Assembly (NCBI RefSeq): GCF_029761915.1
Contig: NZ_CP121695.1
Coordinates: forward strand, 868,001 to 932,000
Direction: 5' to 3'
DNA length: 64,000 bases
Origin: Bradyrhizobium sp. CB1650
GTDB taxonomy: Bacteria > Pseudomonadota > Alphaproteobacteria > Rhizobiales > Xanthobacteraceae
Part shown: positions 9,462 through 18,950 of the stretch, piece by piece
How positions within the stretch are numbered: position 1 is the first letter of the stretch
How the letters are laid out: each line of letters opens with the position of its first letter
Position numbers and translations under genes: made by a program
Notes under the pieces: model-generated
Seen by the model: only the letters and a program-made list of their open reading frames with translations
What the model was told of the DNA's origin: nothing
Databases searched by the model: none

Positions 9462-11446
9462 AGCGCAACCTCCACCGAATGCGTCCGGTCGAATCGACCG
9501 ACCTGTTCCGCCGAGATCTCGACTTCGTCCTCGGTGCGGAACATGAAGACAAGCCACGTCACCGCCACGCCCAGTAGTCCGACGCCCGCCATCCACCAAA
9601 TGTGCCAGATCAGGGCGAAGCCGGTGACCGTTGCGAAGAAAGCGGTCGCTAAACCGGCGGGACTGTTCTTGGGCACTTCGATTGGCGCGTATTCGTGCCG
9701 CTGCCCGGGCAGCTCCTGCCTTGCGAGCACGCGCTGCTTTTTCGCCCAGAAGGCATCGAGCTCGCCGACACGAGGCAGCACCGCAAAATTCCAGGCCGGC
9801 GGCGGCGATGCGGTGGCCCATTCCAGGGTGCGGCCGTTCCAAGGATCGCCGGTCACGTCGCGGAGCTCTTCGCGATGGCGAATGGACACGACGAGCTGGA
9901 CGACCTGGCAGATGATGCCGGCGAGGATGATGACCGCGCCTGCCTCGGCGGCCCACAGCCAGGGCTGCCAGGCGAGGACATCGGTGTGCTGCAGGCGGCG
10001 GGTCATGCCCATCAGCCCGGTCACGTAGAGCGGCATGAAGGCGAGATGGAAACCGATAAACCAGCACCAGAACGAGGCGGCGCCCCAGCGCTCATCCAGC
10101 CTGAAGCCGAATGCCTTCGGAAACCAGTAATTGTAGCCGGCGATAGCCCCGAACAGCACGCCCGGGACGATGACATGGTGGAAATGGGCGATCAGAAACA
10201 CGCTGTTGTGCACCTGCCAATCGACCGCCGGCAACGCCAGCAGAACCCCGGTCAGGCCGCCGAAAACGAACGTCACCATGAAGCCAATCGTCCAAAGCAC
10301 CGGTACCGTGAACCGGACACGGCCGCCGTACATGGTGAACAGCCAATTGAAGACTTTGACGCCCGTCGGCACCCCGATGATCATGCTCGTGATGCCGAAG
10401 AAGGCGTTCACCCCCGCGCTTGCGCCCATGGTGAAGAAATGATGCAGCCAGACGGTGTAGGAGAGCACGCAGATCGCCATGGTCGCCCCGACCATCGAGC
10501 GGTAACCGAACAGCGACTTACCGGAGAACGTCGCGCTCACCTCCGAATAGATGCCGAATGCCGGCAGGACCAGGATGTAGACTTCGGGGTGACCCCAGAC
10601 CCAGAACAGGTTCACATACATCATCGCGTTACCGCCGGCGTCCAGCGTAAAGAAGTGAAAGTCGGCGTAACGGTCGAGCAGCAGCATTGCGAACAGCGCG
10701 GTGAGCACCGGAAATGCAGCAACGATCAAGAGATTCGAAGCAAGCGCAGTCCAGCAGAAAACCGGCATCCGCATGTAGCTCATGCCTGGAGCCCGCATCT
10801 TCAGGATTGTGGTGACGAAATTTATGCCGCTCAACAAGGTCCCAATGCCCGAGATCTGCAGGGACCACAGGTAATAGTCGACGCCGACGCCTGGTGAGAA
10901 CTGCAGCTCGCTGAGCGGCGGGTAGGCGACCCAGCCGGTCTTTGCGAACTCACCGACGAAGAGCGAGACGTTGATCAGCAGGATTCCCGTCGCCGTCAGC
11001 CAAAGACTTACGGAATTCATCGTGGGAAAGGCCACATCGCGGACGCCGAGCTGCAACGGCACTGCAAAATTCATCAGTCCGATCACGAACGGCATGGCCA
11101 CGAAGAAGATCATGATGGTGCCGTGCGCCGAGAAGATCTGATCGAAATGCTCGGGCGGCAGATACCCCTGCGCACCGCCGGCCGCGACCGCCTGCTGCGT
11201 GCGCATCATGATTCCGTCCGCGAAGCCGCGCACGAGCATCAGCAGCGCAAATACGAGATACATGACACCGATCCGCTTGTGATCGACAGATGTGATCCAT
11301 TCTCGCCAGAGATATAGCCAGTATCCCTTGATGGTGACCCATGCGAGGGCCGCCACGATGACGGTGCCGACGCTCGCCACCGTGCCCATGATGATCGGTT
11401 CATGAAAAGGAATGGCGCTCCAGTCGAGTTTGCCCAATAGGTTCAT
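9458..11446 (-). CDS. cyoB: Cytochrome bo-type quinol oxidase subunit I
   Basis: This 662-residue heme-copper oxidase subunit carries the low-spin heme b, the high-spin heme o/CuB centre and the proton channels, and reduces O2 to water with electrons from quinol in the inner membrane. [10 protein letters not shown] holds the CuB histidine and cross-linked tyrosine, HHFF the next CuB ligands, and AHFHHVI the heme ligands (His in place of the more usual Asn after the two histidines). [16 protein letters not shown] and the absence of a CuA gene partner favour a quinol rather than cytochrome c oxidase. ATGA overlaps join it to cyoA and cyoC. Confidence 0.95.
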   Translation of the reverse strand: MNLLGKLDWSAIPFHEPIIMGTVASVGTVIVAALAWVTIKGYWLYLWREWITSVDHKRIGVMYLVFALLMLVRGFADGIMMRTQQAVAAGGAQGYLPPEHFDQIFSAHGTIMIFFVAMPFVIGLMNFAVPLQLGVRDVAFPTMNSVSLWLTATGILLINVSLFVGEFAKTGWVAYPPLSELQFSPGVGVDYYLWSLQISGIGTLLSGINFVTTILKMRAPGMSYMRMPVFCWTALASNLLIVAAFPVLTALFAMLLLDRYADFHFFTLDAGGNAMMYVNLFWVWGHPEVYILVLPAFGIYSEVSATFSGKSLFGYRSMVGATMAICVLSYTVWLHHFFTMGASAGVNAFFGITSMIIGVPTGVKVFNWLFTMYGGRVRFTVPVLWTIGFMVTFVFGGLTGVLLALPAVDWQVHNSVFLIAHFHHVIVPGVLFGAIAGYNYWFPKAFGFRLDERWGAASFWCWFIGFHLAFMPLYVTGLMGMTRRLQHTDVLAWQPWLWAAEAGAVIILAGIICQVVQLVVSIRHREELRDVTGDPWNGRTLEWATASPPPAWNFAVLPRVGELDAFWAKKQRVLARQELPGQRHEYAPIEVPKNSPAGLATAFFATVTGFALIWHIWWMAGVGLLGVAVTWLVFMFRTEDEVEISAEQVGRFDRTHSVEVAL

Positions 11447-12321
11447 CGTTCTGCCCTCATGGATTTGGGATAAGCGACACAGAGACCCGCGGCCGGCTCA
11501 GTTGCGGCGCTCAGGATGTTGGCGAACAGGCCATTCGTGACCGACCGATAGGTGAAGGGAGCAACCGCTCTGCTCGGCCTGACCAGCGCGGCATAGGTTT
11601 GGGCGTCGAGCACGGGGCCGGCGTTACGTGTTGAAGCCGCCCATTGCGCGAAGCTGTCGGGGGCCACGGCATCGACCTTGAAGACCATGTCGGCGAAGCC
11701 GGCGCCGCTGTAGTTGGCCGACATTCCGCGGTATGTGCCGGAATAGTCAGCCCGCAGGTTGAGGTGCGTCTCCATTCCGGCCATGGCGTAGATCTGTCCG
11801 GCGAGCTGCGGCACGAAGAAGCTGTTCATGACGCCGGAGGACGTCACGTCAAAGCTCACTGGCGTGCCGACCGGGATCGTCAAATGATTGACGCTCGCGA
11901 TACCTTGCTCCGGATAGATGAACAGCCATTTCCAGTCGAGCGCGACGACCTGGATCCTGAGAGGCCTGACGGACGACGCAATCCGCTTGGGCGGATCGAG
12001 ATCATATGCACCGATCCAGGCCACGGTGCCGACCAGGAGCACGGTCATCAGCGGGATCGACCAGACGAGCAGCTCGACGCGGCCGGAATAGACGAAATCC
12101 GGCCGATACTGCGCCCGCTCATTCGAGGCACGGAACCAGAAAGCAACGCCGAGCGTCGCAACGACCACTGGGATCACGATCGCCAGCATGATGCCGGTCG
12201 CGTTGATCAGAATTTGGCGCTCGGCAAGGGCGATGGGTCCTTTGGGATCAAGCACGCCTCCGTCGCAGCCCCCGAGTGTCGCGGCCACGAGCAAGACAAC
12301 AGCAAGGAAACCGTATCGCAT
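11443..12321 (-). CDS. cyoA: Cytochrome bo-type quinol oxidase subunit II (lipoprotein)
   Basis: The 292-residue protein starts with a lipoprotein signal (lipobox LGGC, Cys19), two transmembrane helices (about 38-61 and 84-106) and a periplasmic cupredoxin domain containing [20 protein letters not shown] and [16 protein letters not shown]. The CuA ligand motif CxxxC is absent, which is what separates quinol oxidases from cytochrome c oxidases. It is one base after the cyoE stop and overlaps cyoB by four bases. The C-terminal part matches the COX-aromatic-rich region ([16 protein letters not shown]). Confidence 0.94.
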   Translation of the reverse strand: MRYGFLAVVLLVAATLGGCDGGVLDPKGPIALAERQILINATGIMLAIVIPVVVATLGVAFWFRASNERAQYRPDFVYSGRVELLVWSIPLMTVLLVGTVAWIGAYDLDPPKRIASSVRPLRIQVVALDWKWLFIYPEQGIASVNHLTIPVGTPVSFDVTSSGVMNSFFVPQLAGQIYAMAGMETHLNLRADYSGTYRGMSANYSGAGFADMVFKVDAVAPDSFAQWAASTRNAGPVLDAQTYAALVRPSRAVAPFTYRSVTNGLFANILSAATEPAAGLCVAYPKSMRAER

Positions 12322-12322
12322 A

Positions 12323-13354
12323 TCAGGCCTCCTGAATCTTGAAGATGCACGCGTTGCGCGCGGCGATTGGCTGTCGCGCGGCAGAAGAAGACGTGCTCAC
12401 TTGGTTGTCATGCGAGAAACGCGTCGGCACGAATGAACCGTCGTCGTGATCGACCAGAAGGGCCGCAAACAACAGAAACAGGTAGGCGATGGAGAAAGCG
12501 AACAACCTGTGCGCCGCGCGACGATCGGCTTCGGCGCTCCGGTTCAGCCAAACTACAAACATTAAGAAAAGCGCGCCGCAGATCGCGACCGTCACGCCAT
12601 AGACCGCGCCGGCAAACCCGAGCGCCCAAGGCAGTTCCGAAGCGAGAACAAGCAGGACGCTGTAGATCAGGATCTGCCGCGTGGTCGCGGCCCGCCCTGC
12701 AACAACCGGCAGCATGGGAACGCGGGCCCGGGCATAGTCATCGGTGCGATTGAGCGCGAGAGCCCAGAAATGGGGCGGCGTCCAGAGGAAGGTAATGAAG
12801 AAAAGTATGAGCGCTTCGAGCCCGATTTGCCCGGTCGCGGCGGCCCATCCGATCACTGGCGGAAGCGCGCCGGCGGCTCCGCCGATGACAATGTTCTGTC
12901 GCGTAGCGCGTTTCAGCCACGCCGTGTACACGACGACATAGAAGAGAATGGCGCCGGCCAACAGAGCAGCTGCCACCAGATTCGTCGCCAAAGCGAGAGT
13001 CGTGACGGCGATAACGCCAAGGACTATCCCGAAGGCGAGCGCTTCGGCTTTCGAGGTTTTGCCGCGGGGAATTGGCCGCATCGCGGTGCGCGCCATGACC
13101 GCGTCGATATCGGCGTCGTACCACATGTTCAGTGCGCCGGCGGCTCCGGCGCCGGTTGCAATTGCCAGAATTGCTATGAACCCGGCGAGCGGTTCGAGGC
13201 GTATCGGCGCGATCATCAAGCCGACGAATGCGGTGAACAGCGCGAGCGCCATAACGCGCGGCTTGGCCAAATCGATGAAATGGGGCAGTCGGCCCACCCA
13301 GCCGGACGGTGACATCAGCCGAAGGCGCGATATCGAAATCGCGATGCTGTTCAT
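12323..13354 (-). CDS. cyoE: Protoheme IX farnesyltransferase (heme o synthase)
   Basis: This 343-residue UbiA-family integral membrane enzyme farnesylates heme b to give heme o for the bo-type oxidase. The prenyl-diphosphate-binding motif [15 protein letters not shown] is near residue 96, followed by RPIPRG, and the second Asp-rich loop [18 protein letters not shown] is near residue 223. GAGGAACCCAGC precedes the ATG. It is longer than most CyoE/CtaB proteins because of a C-terminal tail of about 35 residues after the last helix. Finding cyoE first rather than last in the operon is less usual than the E. coli order cyoABCDE. Confidence 0.93.
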   Translation of the reverse strand: MNSIAISISRLRLMSPSGWVGRLPHFIDLAKPRVMALALFTAFVGLMIAPIRLEPLAGFIAILAIATGAGAAGALNMWYDADIDAVMARTAMRPIPRGKTSKAEALAFGIVLGVIAVTTLALATNLVAAALLAGAILFYVVVYTAWLKRATRQNIVIGGAAGALPPVIGWAAATGQIGLEALILFFITFLWTPPHFWALALNRTDDYARARVPMLPVVAGRAATTRQILIYSVLLVLASELPWALGFAGAVYGVTVAICGALFLMFVVWLNRSAEADRRAAHRLFAFSIAYLFLLFAALLVDHDDGSFVPTRFSHDNQVSTSSSAARQPIAARNACIFKIQEA

Positions 13355-13616
13355 GCTGGGTTCCTCAAGCAGAAAGTTGTTGGGTGAAAACCGCCAGCGC
13401 CCAATGGGGTGTGCGCCTTTCCCCGATAGCTAAGCCGATGGGCTGCAAAAACGTGAGTGAAGGCTGCCAAATCCCGGCAAATTGTTCCTAAGGATTGCAG
13501 GCATCGCCGTGGGCTGGGAGAACGACCAGAGAAATAAGGTCGATCACCAAGCCGGACGCGCTAGTGGCGGCGCCCTCGTCGAATCAATTTTGTGCGCTGG
13601 GCGGTGCGATGCGGCT

Positions 13617-14048
13617 TCAGCGAGGATTGAGTGCTTGCAATTCAGCGCGGCATTCCTCGCTGAACTCCCGCAGCGGATTGACGGCGTGGCTGCGCAAAAG
13701 ATCGCGTAAATCCGAAAAGGTTTTGTTGGGGACAGGATAGGTATTGAGGATCAAAAGGACGACGGCTTCTGCCTTCTCGATTACAGCAGAACTCGATACG
13801 ATGCGCATCTGACTGACGAGAGCGAAGACGCTAACCAGCGCGGAGACTTCCGCGTGGTCGTGGACCAGCGCGTCGGCATAGAGCTTCGATGTCTCGTCGA
13901 TGAATTGCTTGTATAATTCTTGCCGTCTGGCTTTTTCCCCAGATAGCCGATTGGCGCGATCCTGGCGGTACTGGGTGAGCCATGCCGACGTAAAAGTAGT
14001 GAGGCTTCCGATAGCCGAGCCTGCCAGCGCTGCGATTGCAGTATTCAT
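13617..14048 (-). CDS. Hypothetical protein with one N-terminal membrane segment
   Basis: The 143-residue product begins with a hydrophobic stretch (MNTAIAALAGSAIGSLTTF) that should anchor it in the inner membrane, followed by a charged helical domain (QYRQDRANRLSGEKARRQEL, LYADALVHDHAEVSALVSVF). Similar short membrane-tethered helical proteins are common in Proteobacteria, and I know of no function. The start overlaps the preceding 91-residue frame by four bases (ATGA), suggesting it is the last gene of the molybdenum-hydroxylase transcript. Confidence 0.7.
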   Translation of the reverse strand: MNTAIAALAGSAIGSLTTFTSAWLTQYRQDRANRLSGEKARRQELYKQFIDETSKLYADALVHDHAEVSALVSVFALVSQMRIVSSSAVIEKAEAVVLLILNTYPVPNKTFSDLRDLLRSHAVNPLREFSEECRAELQALNPR

Positions 14049-14320
14049 GTTGAGTGCTTCCGCTCAACGATCGGGTCCGCTGAAACAGCGCTCGGAAGCT
14101 CGGATATAGAGCGCGAACTGCTCCCGCGCTTGAAATGCGACCAGCGCCCTTCAGAGTCGCATCCCGGCGTAGAGTAACTAGCCATTATGCAGTCCACAGG
14201 ACTGCTCGGCGAAAACGCCGCGTCGAGAGGCCTTACCTTGGCTACGAACAGCGCGAAGCACAAGGCAGCGAGGGTAGCGATAACGAGGATCTGGACATTC
14301 CTCATCTTCTTCCAACTCAT
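14045..14320 (-). CDS. Hypothetical 91-residue protein with N-terminal membrane helix
   Basis: I do not recognise this product. It starts 15 bases after the iorB-like stop and overlaps the next gene by ATGA, the spacing expected of an operon gene. Residues 8-27 (NVQILVIATLAALCFALFVA) form a plausible membrane helix or uncleaved signal; the remainder is Ser-rich with two cysteines (DCIMAS, PGCDSEG). The ribosome site is weak. Coding status rests mainly on spacing and coupling. Confidence 0.4.
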   Translation of the reverse strand: MSWKKMRNVQILVIATLAALCFALFVAKVRPLDAAFSPSSPVDCIMASYSTPGCDSEGRWSHFKRGSSSRSISELPSAVSADPIVERKHST

Positions 14321-14335
14321 CTCGGCAACTACAAC

Positions 14336-16597
14336 TCACTTCTTCGACCCGAGCGCCGCGAGCACGGCGGTCGGCCGAATCGGAAGATGGCGCAAGCGAA
14401 TCCCGGCGGCGGCAAAAATGGCGTTGCCGATGGCGGGCGCGACGGCCGTGGTGCCCGGTTCGCCAAGCCCGACCGGAGCCTCGGTGCTCTCGATGAATTC
14501 GATGTCGAGCTCCGGCACGTCACCGATGCGCAGCGGCGTGTAGCTGTGGAAATTCGTGTCCTGCACCTCGCCTCTGGAGAATTCGGTTCCCTCGTGAAGC
14601 GCCATGCTCAGGCCCCACAGAGCGCCGCCTTCGATTTGCGCGAGCGCGCCGTCCGGATGGATGAGGGTGCCGGCATCGATGACGATGGTGAGCTTCTCGA
14701 CCGAAACCACGCCGCTGTTGCGGTCGACACGAACGCGCGCAACGCAGGCGGTCCATGTCGGCATCGAACGTGCCTGGCCGAAGGTGGTGGCGACGCCGAG
14801 TCCGGTACCCGCCGGCATGGCAGCACCCCATCCGGCTTTTTCTGCGGCTCGTCTGAGCACGGCGGCCTGGCGCCTCGCCCCGCCTGTTGCGTTGGGCGAC
14901 GCTCCGGCGTTGCGGCCGGCGCCGTCCAGCAATCCGATGCGGAATGCCACGGCGTCAGCACCAACCTTCCGCGCCGCCTCATCCATGAAGCTCTCGAGCG
15001 CCCAGTTGGTCCAGCCGGGGCTAACCGCTCGCAGATAGCCGGGACGAAACGCGGTGTTAGCAAGGTCGTTGGAAAGGGCACGGACGCGCTGCGCGCCTAT
15101 GCTGTACCAGTGGTCGGCGCCGTCGATGGCAAATGGGTCGTAGGGGGTTCCATCAGCTGTCTTCGGCATGTTGGCTGGGGCCACGTAGACGCCGGTCGGC
15201 CAGCCGGCTGACGCATGATGCTCCATCGCGGTCACTTTGCGCTGCGGATCGAATGCCAGCCGCAGCGTCTGGATCGACGGCGATCGAAACGAGTCGAAGC
15301 GCATGTCGTCCGGACGCGTCAGCACCAGCTTCACGGGCTTGCCAAGTACCTTGGCGGCCAACGCGGCGGGGATAGCATAATCGGTATTGAGCCGGCGCCC
15401 GAATGCTCCACCCATCGGATAGGTGCGCATGATAATGCGGTCCTGTGGTAGGCCGAGAGCCTGGGAAAGTACGGGCAGTATCGTGCTCTGGGCCTGGCTG
15501 CCGGTATGGATCTCGAAGCGGCCGTCTTTTTCGAAGGCGAGGGCGTTGACCGGCTCGAGCTGGGCATGAAGCACACTGCGGGTGGTGTAGGTACGCTCGA
15601 GCGTCGATGCGGCGGCGCGGAAAGCCGAATCGACGTCGGGGTCGTCAACCACAAGCGCTCCACCGCGAGGCGCAGCGATCTGCTTGGCGCCATAGTCGAG
15701 GATGTCTTGCTCCGACACCTGCGCGGCATCGCCTGCAGACCAGTCGACCTTGACAAGATCGGCGGCGCGGATCGCCGCTGGATAGGACGTCGCGCACACG
15801 ACGACCCAGCCGGGCACCGTGTTGGAGGGATCCTTCAACGCCAGGCTCGCGAGATATCCCTTGATCCGCTTCGCCGCCGAGTCATCGACGGCGCGGACCA
15901 CCGAACCATATCGCGTTGGCGGAATTTTCGGCCGGGCATAGACCATGCCCGGGACTGCAGCATCTATGCCGTAACGCGCCGTGCCATTGATCTTCGCCGG
16001 GATGTCCAGCGCATCGGCCTTTTTCCCGATCAGCTGCCGCGTCGAGGGCGACTTGATCGGCAGTCTCGCGAGTTCTTCCGGCGTGAACTTGCGTACCGGC
16101 TCCCCGCGACCGATGATCTCTCCGTAGGAGATGGATCGATTTGCGGCGAACACCGCGCCTTGGCGCGCGACGCATTGCGATGGGCTCACCCCGAGCAGCT
16201 TTGCGCCGGCCTCGACAAGGGCGATGCGGCCGGCGGCACCTGCACGGCTGTAGGTCGGGAAATCGAGCCACACCGACTTGCTGCCGCCCGTAACCATGAC
16301 CCCCCATTTCGGATCGGTGTCGACCATGGAAATGCGCACGTTGCTCCATTCGAGTTCGAGTTCGTCCGCGAGGATGCGCGCGATGGCCGTGCCAATGTGC
16401 TGGCCCATTTCGGCGCGGGTGATGTTCACGGTCACGATGCCATCGCGGTCGACGCTGTACCAAATGGTGGGCTCGAAGAGGGCCGGCCCCTGCGCCGTGG
16501 CCGTTTCCGGCGCGAAAGCGAAGGTCGCGGCCGTGCCGGCCATGCCGATCAAGAACATGCGGCGCGAAAGCGCACTCTGATTGTCGGGTTTAGCCAT
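14336..16597 (-). CDS. Molybdopterin-binding aldehyde oxidase / isoquinoline 1-oxidoreductase large subunit
   Basis: This 753-residue protein is the molybdenum (Mo-MCD) subunit of a xanthine-oxidase-family hydroxylase, close to IorB and the periplasmic aldehyde oxidoreductases. A twin-arginine signal (SRRMFLIGMAG, residues 11-21, then AFAPETATA) is why I start at the ATG 16597 rather than 16657, and it predicts export by Tat with its cofactor. MGGAFGRRLNTDY, and near the C-terminus GEPGTTAVAPAIGNAIF with the presumed catalytic glutamate, are visible. The small 2Fe-2S subunit is encoded just upstream with an eight-base overlap, and a triheme cytochrome c precedes it. The substrate is an aldehyde or N-heterocycle; vanillin-type aldehydes would fit the neighbourhood but are not shown. 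Confidence 0.92.
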   Translation of the reverse strand: MAKPDNQSALSRRMFLIGMAGTAATFAFAPETATAQGPALFEPTIWYSVDRDGIVTVNITRAEMGQHIGTAIARILADELELEWSNVRISMVDTDPKWGVMVTGGSKSVWLDFPTYSRAGAAGRIALVEAGAKLLGVSPSQCVARQGAVFAANRSISYGEIIGRGEPVRKFTPEELARLPIKSPSTRQLIGKKADALDIPAKINGTARYGIDAAVPGMVYARPKIPPTRYGSVVRAVDDSAAKRIKGYLASLALKDPSNTVPGWVVVCATSYPAAIRAADLVKVDWSAGDAAQVSEQDILDYGAKQIAAPRGGALVVDDPDVDSAFRAAASTLERTYTTRSVLHAQLEPVNALAFEKDGRFEIHTGSQAQSTILPVLSQALGLPQDRIIMRTYPMGGAFGRRLNTDYAIPAALAAKVLGKPVKLVLTRPDDMRFDSFRSPSIQTLRLAFDPQRKVTAMEHHASAGWPTGVYVAPANMPKTADGTPYDPFAIDGADHWYSIGAQRVRALSNDLANTAFRPGYLRAVSPGWTNWALESFMDEAARKVGADAVAFRIGLLDGAGRNAGASPNATGGARRQAAVLRRAAEKAGWGAAMPAGTGLGVATTFGQARSMPTWTACVARVRVDRNSGVVSVEKLTIVIDAGTLIHPDGALAQIEGGALWGLSMALHEGTEFSRGEVQDTNFHSYTPLRIGDVPELDIEFIESTEAPVGLGEPGTTAVAPAIGNAIFAAAGIRLRHLPIRPTAVLAALGSKK

Positions 16598-17063
16598 CGC
16601 TGGCAACCTTTCGTGACTGGGCCGCGGCCTGCTTGATTGCGTCGCGGATGCGGACATAGGTCATGCAACGGCACAGATTCCCGGCCATGACTGCATCGAT
16701 GTCCTGATCGGTCGGTGACGGAAAGTCCTTGATGAGCGACGCCGCCTGCATGATCTGACCCGACTGACAGTAACCGCATTGAGGAACCTGAAGGTCGGCC
16801 CAGGCCTCCTGCACTGGATGGCGGCCTTCGGGATCGAGTCCCTCGATGGTGGTGACCCTGGCGCCGGCCACGCTGGCAAGCGGCGTGATGCACGAGCGCG
16901 TGGGTCGGCCGCCGACGTGGACCGTGCAGGCGCCGCACATCCCGATTCCGCATCCGAACTTTGTACCGGTGAGACCGATGTCGTCGCGGATCACCCACAA
17001 CAAGGGCGTATCCTCCTCGGCGTCGACCGTCACCGCGCGTCCATTGATATGAAATGTGGTCAT
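16590..17063 (-). CDS. 2Fe-2S ferredoxin subunit of molybdenum hydroxylase (IorA type)
   Basis: The 157-residue protein carries two [2Fe-2S] clusters: a plant-type ferredoxin domain with GCGIGMCGACTVHV and RSC, and a helical domain with QCGYCQSGQ and NLCRCMTY. It passes electrons from the molybdenum subunit onward, probably to the adjacent cytochrome c. No signal peptide is seen, so export would be by hitch-hiking with the Tat-signal-bearing large subunit. The ATG at 17063 (MTTFHINGRAV) matches family starts; the frame extends to 17084 with no better ribosome site. Confidence 0.94.
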   Translation of the reverse strand: MTTFHINGRAVTVDAEEDTPLLWVIRDDIGLTGTKFGCGIGMCGACTVHVGGRPTRSCITPLASVAGARVTTIEGLDPEGRHPVQEAWADLQVPQCGYCQSGQIMQAASLIKDFPSPTDQDIDAVMAGNLCRCMTYVRIRDAIKQAAAQSRKVASDG

Positions 17064-17080
17064 GTCCGGTCTCCGATGGG

Positions 17081-18379
17081 TCAATTAGCCTTGCTGTTGT
17101 GCCGGCGGATATCTGCGATCCTTGCTGCGAGATCCGGCCAGGGCGGCAGGCTCGTGCGCGTCCGCCGCAGGTACGCGGCGATGCGGGCAATGTCGTCATC
17201 GCTGAGTGCACCCGCGAAAGCAGGCATCACGACGCCTGGCGTTCCCGCTTCGGACCCGATGCCTTGCAGGATGACCTGGATCAGGTTGCTCGGGTCGGAA
17301 AGGTGCGCGGCGCTGTTGAGGGCGAGATCGGGCCGAGCGGCGAGCGGCGCGTTGGTTGCATTGTAGTGACAGGACGCGCAGGCCGCCGTGTAGAGCCGCG
17401 CGTCGGGATCGATGGGCGCCCCTTGCTTGGCCACTGCGCTGGACATCGCAAGGCTCACCGCGCCGGCGACATATGGCAGCCGGTCCGCCGCCTTGTCGAG
17501 ATCGGCGAAATAGGTCGCGAGCGCGCGGATGTCGAGGTCGGGCAGCGCACCAAGCCCCTGCACGACAGGGAACATCGGTCCGGCGGCGGTGCCATGCAGT
17601 TTGCTCGTGCCCGTGCGCAGGTAGTCGTAGAGTTCTTCTTGCGTCCAGGGCGCCGGCGCGGGGTTTGCCGCCGTCAATGGCGGCGCGACCCAGTTGTCGA
17701 TCACGGCGCCGCCGTAAGCGTTGCCGGATATCTCCGCGCCCAGCAGGTTGCGCGGTGTGTGGCAGGCGCCGCAGTGGCTCAGGCCGAGGGCAAGATAGGC
17801 GCCGCGATTCCACTCTGCGCTCTTCCCGGCATCGGGTTCGAAACGACGCGGCCTGAAGAACAACAATTTCCATCCCGCCTGCAGGTAGCGGACGTTGAAC
17901 GGAAACGGAATGCCGTTCGCCTTCCGCGGGGCATAGACCGGTGCTCTGCTCATGAAATAGGCGTAGAGCGCGCCCACGTCATCATCGGAAAGCTTTGTGA
18001 AATGATCGTAGGAGAACACCGGCAAGAGATGCGAGCCGTCACGCGAGACGCCTTCATGCATGGCGCGTCTGAAGGCCGTCTCCGACCAGTTGCCGATGCC
18101 AGTCTCCGGATCGGGTGTGATGTTGGTCGAATAGATCGCGCCGAACGGAGTTTCCATCGCATAACCGCCGGCAAACGTCTCGCCGCCTTTTGCGGTGTGA
18201 CACGCCGCGCAATAGCCCCCGCCTGCGAGTGCTTCGCCCCTGGCGATCAGTTCCGGTGCGAAACTGCCCGTAGCCGGCCGCGCCACCGGAGCGATGGCTG
18301 GCCGCCACGCCAGCGCGGCAAATCCCGCGAGCCCGAGAAATCCGATTGCAACAATCGCGATCAGCAGCTTCTTGAACAC
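17081..18379 (-). CDS. Membrane-anchored triheme cytochrome c
   Basis: This 432-residue protein has an N-terminal hydrophobic anchor (residues 4-25) and three c-type heme sites: CAACH at 57-61, CGACH near 202 and CASCH near 333. It resembles the cytochrome subunit of membrane alcohol/aldehyde dehydrogenases, with NITPDPETGIGNWSE and MPAFAGALSDDDIARIAAYLR carrying a likely axial Met. The start is a GTG at 18379 preceded by GGGAGGTCGCC. Lying immediately upstream of the iorAB-like genes, it probably accepts their electrons and hands them to quinone or an oxidase. Confidence 0.92.
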   Translation of the reverse strand: MFKKLLIAIVAIGFLGLAGFAALAWRPAIAPVARPATGSFAPELIARGEALAGGGYCAACHTAKGGETFAGGYAMETPFGAIYSTNITPDPETGIGNWSETAFRRAMHEGVSRDGSHLLPVFSYDHFTKLSDDDVGALYAYFMSRAPVYAPRKANGIPFPFNVRYLQAGWKLLFFRPRRFEPDAGKSAEWNRGAYLALGLSHCGACHTPRNLLGAEISGNAYGGAVIDNWVAPPLTAANPAPAPWTQEELYDYLRTGTSKLHGTAAGPMFPVVQGLGALPDLDIRALATYFADLDKAADRLPYVAGAVSLAMSSAVAKQGAPIDPDARLYTAACASCHYNATNAPLAARPDLALNSAAHLSDPSNLIQVILQGIGSEAGTPGVVMPAFAGALSDDDIARIAAYLRRTRTSLPPWPDLAARIADIRRHNSKAN

Positions 18380-18405
18380 GGCGACCTCCCAGAGCCATTC
18401 CTTCG

Positions 18406-18753
18406 TCAGGCCGCGCGCCCGGTCTCGCGTCCAGCAGAATTCTCGACTACGACCTCGCTGATCTGAATGATCGGCGTCACGTCGGTAAAATTGAGTATGT
18501 CACCCTGGATCTCACGGGCATGCGGTGCAAACGCCGACTGGTACGCGTCGACAGAGTCACACAGCAGGTGGCACATGGCGACATATGCGCTAGGAGATTT
18601 GCCATCCCTGGCCGCCAGCCCCTTGTCGATGGCGTAGTATTTCAATGCGGCGCCCATCCTGCTCTTGATGAGCGGCAGGTGTCTTGTGCGGTAGTAATCG
18701 TGGTCGAACCGCACATTCGGTTGGTATGAATACATCACGCTGACTCTAATCAC
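18406..18753 (-). CDS. EthD-family protein
   Basis: This 115-residue dimeric alpha-beta-barrel protein has the EthD signature layout: IRVSVMYSYQPNVRFDHDYY at the start, RTRHLPLIK, and a C-terminal TDVTPIIQISEVV. EthD proteins occur with oxidative degradation genes (for example the ethyl tert-butyl ether system), and their exact role is unclear. The start is the GTG at 18753, five bases after AGGAGG; a frame reaching an ATG at 18768 would start before that site. It heads the cytochrome c / molybdenum hydroxylase operon, 26 bases upstream of the cytochrome gene. Confidence 0.85.
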   Translation of the reverse strand: MIRVSVMYSYQPNVRFDHDYYRTRHLPLIKSRMGAALKYYAIDKGLAARDGKSPSAYVAMCHLLCDSVDAYQSAFAPHAREIQGDILNFTDVTPIIQISEVVVENSAGRETGRAA

Positions 18754-18950
18754 CGCGTCCTCCTGCAAATCATGATGCGGTAACGTCGCAGTGCACGGTC
18801 GTACAACTCACCTGCGCCTGACGCATCATCGCGAGATGAGTGATGGCACGAGCGGAGTCGATTGCGCGAATGAAGACTTCCAAAGAACGGCAAATCGATG
18901 CGAAATGACACTAAGCACGGCAATGCTCAGGATGGAGGTCGTGCGATCGA

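Noticed and set aside
8829..10067. 412-residue frame including cyoC
   Set aside because: The upstream part is an out-of-frame shadow of cyoB; cyoC starts at 9461 with an ATGA overlap.
9695..10897. 400-residue plus-strand frame
   Set aside because: Antisense to cyoB; composition is His/Asp/Arg-rich with no domain.
17054..18466. 470-residue plus-strand frame
   Set aside because: Antisense shadow of the triheme cytochrome gene.
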